Positions 1 to 5,908 of a DNA stretch of 5,929 bases are shown one piece after another; position 1 is the stretch's first letter; each line of letters opens with the position of its first letter. Under the pieces are notes generated by a model, which saw only the letters and a program-made list of their open reading frames with translations, had not been told where the DNA came from and ran no database searches. The position numbers were made by a program, and so were the translations under genes. The DNA comes from an uncultured Muribaculaceae bacterium. Its GTDB lineage: Bacteria > Bacteroidota > Bacteroidia > Bacteroidales > Muribaculaceae. The stretch spans positions 1 to 5,929 of the forward strand of contig CAJUBM010000152.1 of the NCBI GenBank assembly GCA_910584735.1, in the 5' to 3' direction.

Positions 1-46
1 CCGAATGAAATAGGATATTTCCCTTTCTATAACTGCGCCTCTTCGG

Positions 47-77
47 GTGGCCTGCCGTCCCGGAGGTCCGGCGCCAC
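47..77. repeat. GC-rich imperfect hairpin, possible dispersed repeat
   Basis: GTGGC (47-51) pairs with GCCAC (73-77), and GCCG (54-57) pairs with CGGC (69-72). This gives nine base pairs interrupted by a two-base bulge (52-53), and the inner CC/GG (59-60 with 65-66) can extend it. The block is much more GC-rich than the AT-rich sequence on either side. No T-run follows it on either strand, so it does not look like a simple intrinsic terminator. Frame 1 of the plus strand is open from base 1 to a stop at 127-129 and reads through the block as GLPSRRSGATK, but there is no start within the window, and I do not regard this as a gene. A structured RNA element or a dispersed intergenic repeat are the alternatives; the sequence alone does not decide. 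Confidence 0.4.
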
Positions 78-78
78 T

Positions 79-108
79 AAAAGATACCTTTACTATTTAT
101 GGTATTCT
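79..108 (-). terminator. Weak terminator-like stem downstream of fructokinase
   Basis: Read on the minus strand, AGAATACC (108-101) can pair with GGTATCT (88-82) with one bulged base, and four T residues follow (82-79, sharing the first T with the stem). It lies 27-56 bases past the fructokinase stop codon, where the operon should end. The stem is short and AT-rich and the loop is 12 bases, so termination strength is doubtful. A competing stem uses the same GGTAT (101-105) with a second ATACC (116-120). This is inference from position and shape only. Confidence 0.3.
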
Positions 109-134
109 AATAAATATACCAATTTATAGATCTG

Positions 135-1013
135 TCATCCCACGATGGATGTCGGCAACACCGGCATCGCACCGGGACGGGTGCAGACATACGCCGAGGT
201 CTCGACAGCGATACGATGGGATTCCTTCACATCGTGTCCTTTGAGGATGTTGGCTATAAATGCAGCCGTGAACGAATCGCCTGCCCCTACCGTGTCGGCC
301 ACCTCCACTTTCGGCGTAGGCTGGAAAGATACATTTCCGGGCGTAAACACATAGCTGCCGTTTATCCCGCAGGTAAGAATCAGCATCTTAAGGTTATATT
401 TACCCAACAGAATCCAGCACTTGTCCTGGAGGTCTATGCCGGGATAGCCGAACATGCGGCTCACCGTTACCAGTTCCTCATCGTTAATCTTAAGGATATT
501 GCAACGTTTCATCGAATTGCACAGAATCTCCTTGTTATAGAAGCCCTGGCGCAGATTCACGTCAAACACAATAAGGCGTTCCTCGTCCTGGGGCATTGCG
601 TCAAGGAAGCGGTTGATAGTGTTGCGCGAAACCACGTTGCGCTGTGCCAGAGAACCGAAGCATACGGCCCGCGTACGTTCGGCCAAAGCCTCAAGACGCG
701 CCGTGTATGGAATATTGTCCCATGCCACATTCTCTTTTATCTCATATTGGGGTACACCGGCCTGGTCAATCTCGACCTGTACCGTACCGGTAGGATAAGG
801 CACTCTCTCGATAAGGTTCTTGACTCCCTTCGAAGTGAAATTCTCCAGAAGTTCATCCCCGAGCGCATCGTTGCCGACAGCGCTAACGGCACAGCTTTCA
901 AGTCCGAACTGCGAAACATGGTATGCGAAATTCGCAGGGGCACCCCCTATCTTTTTACCTTCGGGAAGCACATCCCACAGCGCCTCGCCCATTCCAACTA
1001 CAACGTCATTCAT
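135..1013 (-). CDS. PfkB-family fructokinase
   Basis: A 292-residue cytoplasmic sugar kinase of the ribokinase/PfkB family, the usual length for bacterial fructokinases. The N-terminal sugar-binding signature is visible as GGAPANFA at residues 23-30. The C-terminal PfkB signature DTVGAGDSF starts at residue 240, with the expected catalytic base Asp246 and the GAG anion hole. FDVNLR at 150-155 and NDEE at 177-180 also match the family fold. The predicted reaction is ATP-dependent phosphorylation of fructose to fructose 6-phosphate. Specificity for fructose rests on overall likeness to Bacteroidetes fructokinases and on context: it is the last gene of an operon with a GH32 fructosidase and a sugar permease, 57 bases behind the permease stop. 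The start ATG gives MNDVVVGMGE, the normal beginning of this family. The upstream bases are A-rich with no strong Shine-Dalgarno sequence. Another PfkB sugar kinase is the main alternative. Confidence 0.9.
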   Translation of the reverse strand: MNDVVVGMGEALWDVLPEGKKIGGAPANFAYHVSQFGLESCAVSAVGNDALGDELLENFTSKGVKNLIERVPYPTGTVQVEIDQAGVPQYEIKENVAWDNIPYTARLEALAERTRAVCFGSLAQRNVVSRNTINRFLDAMPQDEERLIVFDVNLRQGFYNKEILCNSMKRCNILKINDEELVTVSRMFGYPGIDLQDKCWILLGKYNLKMLILTCGINGSYVFTPGNVSFQPTPKVEVADTVGAGDSFTAAFIANILKGHDVKESHRIAVETSAYVCTRPGAMPVLPTSIVG

Positions 1014-1033
1014 GATAAGATTATCTCTTTTTA

Positions 1034-1051
1034 ATCGGTTTTATCGGTTTA
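1034..1051. repeat. Tandem 9-bp repeat in permease-kinase gap
   Basis: ATCGGTTTT (1034-1042) is followed directly by ATCGGTTTA (1043-1051), with one difference. It lies in the 57-base gap between the permease stop and the fructokinase start. On the mRNA strand it reads as two ACCGAT units in an A-rich leader. No TAnnTTTG promoter element is visible in the gap. It may be chance; no function is assigned. Confidence 0.35.
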
Positions 1052-1070
1052 TATATGTAGCCTGCGGAAT

Positions 1071-2255
1071 TTACGCACGCTTTATCTTTAACGTATAATA
1101 TAGGAGGTAGGCCACTCCCACGATCATTACGGCCACGGCACCCCACTGCCCTACGGCATCGGCGGCATAGCCCATTGCCAAGGGGAATACAGTGCCTCCG
1201 AACAGACCCATTATCATCAGACCTGACACCTCGTTTTTCTCACGAGGAGAGGCCGTAAGCGCCTGCGCGAATATAATTGAGAATACGTTGGAGTTGCCGA
1301 ACCCAATCAGGGCTATGCCGGCATAGATGAGCCACAGGGTATCTGCCGTGAAAAGTATCGCCATAGCAACCAGCATCATAACCACGCTAAGCATAAAGAA
1401 GCTGCGGGCAGAGACAGATCGCAGTATAAAAGCTCCGAGGAAACAGCCCGCTGTACGGAAAATGAAATATACTCCTGTGGCGAAGCCTGCATCCTCCAGC
1501 GGCAGAGCAAGACGCTCCATTATTATCTTCGGCGCCGTAGTGTTCGTGCCGACATCGATACCGACATGGCACATGATACCGAGAAAGCATAACAATATGA
1601 ACGGACGTCCCAGCAACTTCATACACTCGACAGGGCCGGAAGCCTTGTCGGGACGCTCCTCTTCAATGGGGGTGGCGGCAAGCACCGACACAGACAGGAA
1701 GCTGACAATGGCATAGATTGCGAAAAGCACACGCCAGCCGAGGCCGAATGTAGGCATATAGGTGGTAGCTCCCCAGGCGGCAAGTATCGGCGCAAGGAAG
1801 GACGCTATTGCCTTGACAAACTGGCCGAACGTAAGGGTCGAAGCCAATTTGTCACCATTTATAAGATTTGTAACCAATGGGTTAAGCGAGGTCTGCATGA
1901 TAGCGTTACCAATGCCAAGCAGCGAGAAGGCCGCCAGCATAGTCCAATATCCCTCACCGGTAAGGGGAATGATGAGCGACACCGCCGTCACCCCGAGGGA
2001 AATCAATACGGTCTTCTTCCTCCCTATGCGGTTCATGAGCATCCCGGTAGGCACCGAGAATATCAAGAACCAGAAGAACACCAACGAAGGAAACAGATTA
2101 GCCTGCGCATCAGTCAGTTGTAAATCTTTCTGCACATAATTTGACGCAGTGCCTACCAAATCCACGAAGCCCATGGCAAAGAAACACAGCATCACGGGCA
2201 CAAGCTGCAACAAAGAGCTTTTTTTAGTAGCGGCCATAGATTGGGAAATATCCAT
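1071..2255 (-). CDS. MFS sugar permease (fructose importer candidate)
   Basis: A 394-residue polytopic inner-membrane protein with the hydrophobic pattern of a 12-helix major facilitator superfamily transporter. The loop after the second helix carries the MFS A-motif-like GMLMNRIGRKK at 71-81. A charged central loop at about 196-216 (TPIEEERPDKASG) separates the two six-helix halves. NPLVTNL at 125-131 and the overall pattern resemble the FucP-like sugar:proton symporter branch common in Bacteroidetes. The predicted role is uptake of fructose released in the periplasm by the upstream GH32. The corresponding gene in the B. thetaiotaomicron fructan locus is an inner-membrane monosaccharide importer, from memory BT1758. 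The start lies 17 bases after the GH32 stop, behind an A-rich stretch, which indicates translational and transcriptional linkage. An alternative ATG at residue 7 (2237, MAATKK) is possible. Substrate is inferred from context, not from binding residues. Confidence 0.87.
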   Translation of the reverse strand: MDISQSMAATKKSSLLQLVPVMLCFFAMGFVDLVGTASNYVQKDLQLTDAQANLFPSLVFFWFLIFSVPTGMLMNRIGRKKTVLISLGVTAVSLIIPLTGEGYWTMLAAFSLLGIGNAIMQTSLNPLVTNLINGDKLASTLTFGQFVKAIASFLAPILAAWGATTYMPTFGLGWRVLFAIYAIVSFLSVSVLAATPIEEERPDKASGPVECMKLLGRPFILLCFLGIMCHVGIDVGTNTTAPKIIMERLALPLEDAGFATGVYFIFRTAGCFLGAFILRSVSARSFFMLSVVMMLVAMAILFTADTLWLIYAGIALIGFGNSNVFSIIFAQALTASPREKNEVSGLMIMGLFGGTVFPLAMGYAADAVGQWGAVAVMIVGVAYLLYYTLKIKRA

Positions 2256-2272
2256 AAGTTTTTGTTTTTCCG

Positions 2273-4126
2273 TCAGAGCGATGCTGAGGGATTTAAGGAA
2301 TAGATTTTAAGATTAGTTATACGAGCCTGCTTGTCTGCGGTGCGGATAGAGAGTGTGGTGTACGGTTTGGTGGGGAACACAAGGTTCGTCATCGCTACCC
2401 GGCCACGGTTCTCAAACAGTTCGATGCTCGAGCGGTCTACGAATATACGAAGCGAAAGTGTCCCCGAATCATGAACAGGGGCGGAGGTCACAGCCGGGAA
2501 ATCCTGGCTGAAATCCACGATACCGCTCTCCCTGCGGTCCATGCTGATTGTCCCGGAGGCTGGGCTATAGGTCATGGCGACCTTGTCGCCTGCATCGTTG
2601 GCAAGCAGCAGTTCCACATCAGACGCCTTGTCGGAATCTATGTCAAGAAGTATCTCGCAGATACCGTCGTTTGCCTGAGGGAGCCGGAATACACGCGGTT
2701 TGGATGTTGCTTTGAATGATTTGGCCGATGCGACAACCGTGCCACGCATAGCCTCAAGTTCAGGTGACGGGGTCGAGGAGGCATATACCTGTCCGTCCGC
2801 TGCCCGGTAGAGACCTATCTCACGGGGCAGGGTGTTGGCGCTGCGGAACTGCATCGTGGGCACCTCGGCGGCATACTGCCAGTTGCTCATCCATCCGATT
2901 ACCGTGCGGCGCGAGTCGGGAGCATCGCTCCAGCTTACCGTGGCATAATGGTCCTTCCCGTGGTCAAGCCATTTCGTAGGCACGGTACCGTCCGCAAGGG
3001 TGTCGGCAGTGAAGGTCTTACCGTCAAAATCTCCTATAAAATATTGTGTGGCGCTTCCTCCGAACGGTCCGCCGGGATTAAGATTGCAAAGTAACACCCA
3101 CTTCTCCTCTCCTGTGCCGTCAACCGGCAGTTTGAAGAGGTCTGGGCACTCCCATACTCCATCTTGAGCACCCAAGCCCTTGCCGAAAGCACTTTCAAGA
3201 GTCCATGTCTTAAGGTCGGGCGATGAGAACACCAGCATCTCATGCTCCAGGGCATGGGCCAGGAGCAGATTCCACTTGCCGGTCTCTTTGTTCCAAAACA
3301 TATTCGGGTCACGGGCCTCGCTTTCGAGCGTTATCACCGGGTTCCCGGGAAACTTAGTGAACGTGGCGCCGTTATCCTTGCTCCATGCCAACGACTGCAT
3401 CTGGCTCACATCCGCAGAAGTATAGAGAGCCACCACGGCATCCTCGCCGAAACCGGCGGTATTGCCGGGGTCAAGCGCGGAACTTCCACTGAATATCATA
3501 CCCAACCCGTCAGGTTCGATAGCGGCCTTATGGTGGGTCCAGTTTACAAGGTCGGGCGATGTAGAATGTCCCCATGCCAGATTCTGCCATTTCGAACCAT
3601 AGGGATTCCACTGGTAATAGAGATGCCATACGCCGTCCTTATAGAACATTCCGTTCGGGTCGTTCATCCAACCGTAGAGCGGTGTGTGATGGAAGGCAGG
3701 GCGATACTTCTCGCGATTCTCAACCGGGAAAGTGTCGGTGACCACAATGTTACTCCAGCAGGCATCCTCCTTAGCCTCCCTGACATTGGCACGCCCCTGC
3801 GATGTGACGATGTTCAATACCACATCCTTCCCCTTATAAGGTGTAAGGTCGAAAGGCACACTATAGTCTACCTTCGATTTCGCCAGACGCACATTTAATG
3901 TACGGTCAAGTTTCCCGTCAACCAGCACGTTCACCCGGGCGTCATCGATAGATTCCTGCACAGGAAACAAAAGCATGTCACCCTCTCCGACTACCCTTAC
4001 CAGGGTGTTGTTGGTACCCAGATGCTCCACACGCACCGACCCCTCCGACGAGGCCCACAACGATGCAGGGAGAACCTGCGCAACAGACACGGCCAACACT
4101 GCCGCGATATTTTTCTTAGATACCAT
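2273..4126 (-). CDS. Secreted GH32 beta-fructosidase (levanase/invertase type)
   Basis: A 617-residue GH32 enzyme. The catalytic triad is intact: WMNDPNG at 153-159 with nucleophile Asp156, ARDP at 271-274 with transition-state stabiliser Asp273, and ECPD at 326-329 with acid/base Glu326. FSGSS at 212-216 is a further family motif. The C-terminal beta-sandwich includes FVDRSSIELF at 562-571. About 100 residues (30-135) precede the five-blade catalytic domain and look like an extra beta-rich module found in Bacteroidetes GH32 proteins. Residues 1-25 form a type I signal peptide (KK, hydrophobic core, ASLWA before cleavage) with no lipobox Cys, so a soluble periplasmic or secreted enzyme is expected. 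The frame is open for 50 more codons upstream to 4276, but those cover the promoter and lack a signal peptide, so the ATG at 4126 is chosen. It probably releases terminal fructose from sucrose, fructo-oligosaccharides, inulin or levan; exo versus endo action cannot be read here. First gene of the operon. Confidence 0.93.
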   Translation of the reverse strand: MVSKKNIAAVLAVSVAQVLPASLWASSEGSVRVEHLGTNNTLVRVVGEGDMLLFPVQESIDDARVNVLVDGKLDRTLNVRLAKSKVDYSVPFDLTPYKGKDVVLNIVTSQGRANVREAKEDACWSNIVVTDTFPVENREKYRPAFHHTPLYGWMNDPNGMFYKDGVWHLYYQWNPYGSKWQNLAWGHSTSPDLVNWTHHKAAIEPDGLGMIFSGSSALDPGNTAGFGEDAVVALYTSADVSQMQSLAWSKDNGATFTKFPGNPVITLESEARDPNMFWNKETGKWNLLLAHALEHEMLVFSSPDLKTWTLESAFGKGLGAQDGVWECPDLFKLPVDGTGEEKWVLLCNLNPGGPFGGSATQYFIGDFDGKTFTADTLADGTVPTKWLDHGKDHYATVSWSDAPDSRRTVIGWMSNWQYAAEVPTMQFRSANTLPREIGLYRAADGQVYASSTPSPELEAMRGTVVASAKSFKATSKPRVFRLPQANDGICEILLDIDSDKASDVELLLANDAGDKVAMTYSPASGTISMDRRESGIVDFSQDFPAVTSAPVHDSGTLSLRIFVDRSSIELFENRGRVAMTNLVFPTKPYTTLSIRTADKQARITNLKIYSLNPSASL

Positions 4127-4200
4127 ATTTAATCGTGTACTTGTTTTTCCGATGGTTTGTATTCCGGCCACACATACAAAAATCACGTATCGTGGTCTAC

Positions 4201-4288
4201 GTTGCAAAACTAATATAATCGGCACTTTTTCAATGCAACAAATCAGCCAAAAACTATCACAATTGTTGCAATGCACTGATTTTGCAAC
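4201..4288. promoter_or_regulatory. Candidate operator: four alternating GTTGCA hexamers
   Basis: GTTGCA occurs at 4201-4206 and 4265-4270, and its complement TGCAAC at 4234-4239 and 4283-4288. Centre-to-centre spacings are 33, 31 and 18 bases. The middle two extend to an 11-bp inverted repeat with one mismatch, CAATGCAACAA (4231-4241) against TTGTTGCAATG (4263-4273). The array overlaps and lies upstream of the operon promoter, and it sits about 30 bases or more upstream of the sensor promoter's -7 element. It is therefore placed to serve the minus-strand operon. The natural candidate binder is the AraC-type domain that the divergent HTCS should carry, although that domain is absent from this window. 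Binding is inferred. Confidence 0.45.
4205..4234 (-). promoter_or_regulatory. Promoter of the GH32-permease-kinase operon
   Basis: On the minus strand, TAGTTTTG (4212-4205) matches the Bacteroidetes -7 consensus TAnnTTTG exactly. ATTG (4234-4231) lies 18 bases upstream and is a three-of-four match to the -33 TTTG element. Transcription would start near 4198, leaving a leader of about 70 bases before the ATG at 4126. The -7 element overlaps one of the four GTTGCA hexamers (4201-4206). A small dyad, CACG-TAT-CGTG (4184-4194), sits just downstream of the predicted start. Confidence 0.6.
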
Positions 4289-4319
4289 CTTAAGCCTTTT
4301 TTTTAATAAAAAATCCTCT

Positions 4320-4327
4320 TAACTTTG
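4320..4327 (+). promoter_or_regulatory. -7 element of the HTCS promoter
   Basis: TAACTTTG matches the Bacteroidetes -7 consensus TAnnTTTG exactly and faces the HTCS gene. The -33 position is occupied by a run of eight T residues (4297-4304) rather than a clean TTTG, so the upstream element is weak. Transcription would start near 4334, giving a leader of about 57 bases. Confidence 0.55.
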
Positions 4328-4340
4328 CGTTAGCTGTATA

Positions 4341-4359
4341 AAGCCGTATGGCTTCGGCC
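4341..4359 (+). promoter_or_regulatory. Overlapping small hairpins in HTCS leader
   Basis: AAGCC (4341-4345) pairs with GGCTT (4350-4354) around a GTAT loop. GGC (4350-4352) can instead pair with GCC (4357-4359) around TTCG, a stable tetraloop sequence. The two stems are mutually exclusive and lie in the predicted 5' leader, about 30 bases before the start codon. No known riboswitch class is recognised, and the stems are short. Confidence 0.3.
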
Positions 4360-4390
4360 TTATTTCACATCCGGCATATTCCAAAATACC

Positions 4391-5908
4391 ATGAAACGCT
4401 CCAATCCTATCCATATCATATTGGCAGCACTCGCCATATTGGCGACATTATGCTCCTGCTCTCAGGAAAAGAAGTACCGCATAGGCGTATCCCAATGCAG
4501 TTCGGACGCATGGCGGTCAAAAATGAACGAAGAAATAAACCGCGAGATTATGTTCCATCCCGAAGCGGAGGTGGAGATACGCTCGGCTGATGACAGCAAC
4601 GACAAACAGATTGCCGACATTAATTATTTCATAAAAAACAAATTCGACATAATCATCGCGGCCCCCAACGAGGCCGATGCCATAACTCCTATAATAAAAA
4701 AGGCATACGATTCGGGCATACCGGTGATAATCTTCGACAGAAGCATCAACGGCGACTCATACACGGCCTTCCAGGGTGGCGATAACCGGGGTATCGGCTT
4801 GCAGGCCGCACAATATGCCCGGCATCTCACCAAACATGGCGCCAAAATCATAGAGATAAGAGGACGCCAAAGCTCCACACCCGCCACCGAACGACACTTA
4901 GGCTTCCTACAGGGACTCTCCGAAAAGAACGACATGGACATAGTAGGCGAAGGGTACGGCGACTGGAACTACGAGGAAAGCGCCCATGTGGCCGACTCGC
5001 TTCTCAACCTCTACCCGGATGCAGACCTGATTTATGCCCACAATGACATCATGGCCATAGCCGCTTCCGAGACCGCACGGCGCCGAGGGCTGCATCCCTA
5101 CGTCATCGGAGTGGACGCAGCCCCGGAAATCGGCATCAAGGCTGTGGCCGACAGTGTGATAGACGCCACCTTCCTCTATCCTACCGAAGGACATCTATTA
5201 GTACGTACGGCCCTGAAGATATTGCGCCACGAACCCTACGACACGGTGCTTTACCTGCCTCCATCTTCAGCAGTAGACCTGACGAACGCCGACATATTGC
5301 TGCTTCAGAACGAGTCACTTCGTGAAGAGACCTCCAAAATAAAGATTCTAAAAGGGCAGGTAGAGGAGTTTTGGGAACGACATTCGGCCCAGACCATATT
5401 GTTCTATGCCGTAATAGCCATACTGTTGCTGTTAGCCGGCTTCCTGTTCCTGCTACTAAGGACATTCTGGCAACATAAGAAACACCAAAAGGTCCTCCTT
5501 GAACAGAACCATCTTCTTGAAGAGCAGCGCGACCTACAGGAATCGCTCAACCGGCAACTCCGGGAGGCCACACAGTCAAAGCTGATGTTCTTCACAAACG
5601 TGTCGCACGACCTGCGCACACCACTCACCCTCATATCCGAGCCCATAGAGCAGATCTGCGGAGCGTCCAACCTAACCCCGCGCCAACAAACCCTGCTGAA
5701 AATAGCATCCAAAAATATCAGGATTCTGAAACGACTGATAAACCAGATTCTTGACTTCCGCAAGTATGAGAACGGCAAACTCGATCTCCACCCCCGCGAG
5801 GTTGATTTCTGTACCATCTCCCGCGAATGGGCAGAGTCGTTCCGTGCCATGGCCCGCAAACACGACATAAAATTACAGATTACTACTGGTGCGATAAAAT
5901 CGCGTTAG
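4391..5908 (+). CDS. HTCS fructose sensor kinase, 3'-truncated
   Basis: The N-terminal part of a hybrid two-component system regulator, 505 residues. Residues 1-23 form a signal sequence ending in a lipobox-like LCSC (Cys23). Residues about 28-300 are a periplasmic sugar-binding domain of the RbsB/LacI type, with RIGVSQCSSDAW (30-41), FDRSIN (115-120), HND (217-219) and GVDAAP (240-245). A short helical linker precedes one membrane helix at about 336-357. A charged coiled region (361-398) leads into HisKA, with the H-box FFTNVSHDLRTPLT at 400-413 and phospho-acceptor His406. In B. thetaiotaomicron the HTCS with this architecture, BT1754, binds fructose and activates the fructan locus; the divergent GH32, permease and kinase genes suggest the same role. 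Full HTCS proteins continue with HATPase_c, receiver and AraC-type domains, but here the frame stops at 5906-5908 right after HisKA. Native-looking sequence ends near Ile497, followed by TTGAIKSR. As it stands it could not autophosphorylate or bind DNA. It is probably a disrupted gene or an assembly-edge artefact. Confidence 0.85.
   Translation: MKRSNPIHIILAALAILATLCSCSQEKKYRIGVSQCSSDAWRSKMNEEINREIMFHPEAEVEIRSADDSNDKQIADINYFIKNKFDIIIAAPNEADAITPIIKKAYDSGIPVIIFDRSINGDSYTAFQGGDNRGIGLQAAQYARHLTKHGAKIIEIRGRQSSTPATERHLGFLQGLSEKNDMDIVGEGYGDWNYEESAHVADSLLNLYPDADLIYAHNDIMAIAASETARRRGLHPYVIGVDAAPEIGIKAVADSVIDATFLYPTEGHLLVRTALKILRHEPYDTVLYLPPSSAVDLTNADILLLQNESLREETSKIKILKGQVEEFWERHSAQTILFYAVIAILLLLAGFLFLLLRTFWQHKKHQKVLLEQNHLLEEQRDLQESLNRQLREATQSKLMFFTNVSHDLRTPLTLISEPIEQICGASNLTPRQQTLLKIASKNIRILKRLINQILDFRKYENGKLDLHPREVDFCTISREWAESFRAMARKHDIKLQITTGAIKSR

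Noticed and set aside
1..129. Open plus-strand frame from base 1 as the 3' end of a gene
   Set aside because: No start is in the window, the peptide has no recognisable domain, and composition shifts within it from AT-rich to a hairpin block and back. Non-coding sequence explains it better.
216..1034. A 272-codon open frame on the plus strand opposite fructokinase
   Set aside because: It lies almost wholly antisense to a clear PfkB gene with intact signatures, and its translation shows no recognisable family or coherent hydrophobic pattern. It is a codon-bias shadow.
3242..3898. A 218-codon open frame on the plus strand opposite GH32
   Set aside because: It is antisense to the catalytic domain, whose motifs are intact. 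The translation looks like shadow sequence and has no promoter or start context.
4127..4276. In-frame 50-codon extension of the GH32 gene to an ATG at 4276
   Set aside because: The extension covers the TAGTTTTG promoter element and the hexamer repeats, and would bury a good signal peptide 50 residues inside the protein.
4297..4304. Run of eight T residues read as an intrinsic terminator tail
   Set aside because: No stable stem precedes it on the plus strand, and it lies between divergent promoters. It more likely serves as an AT-rich upstream promoter region.
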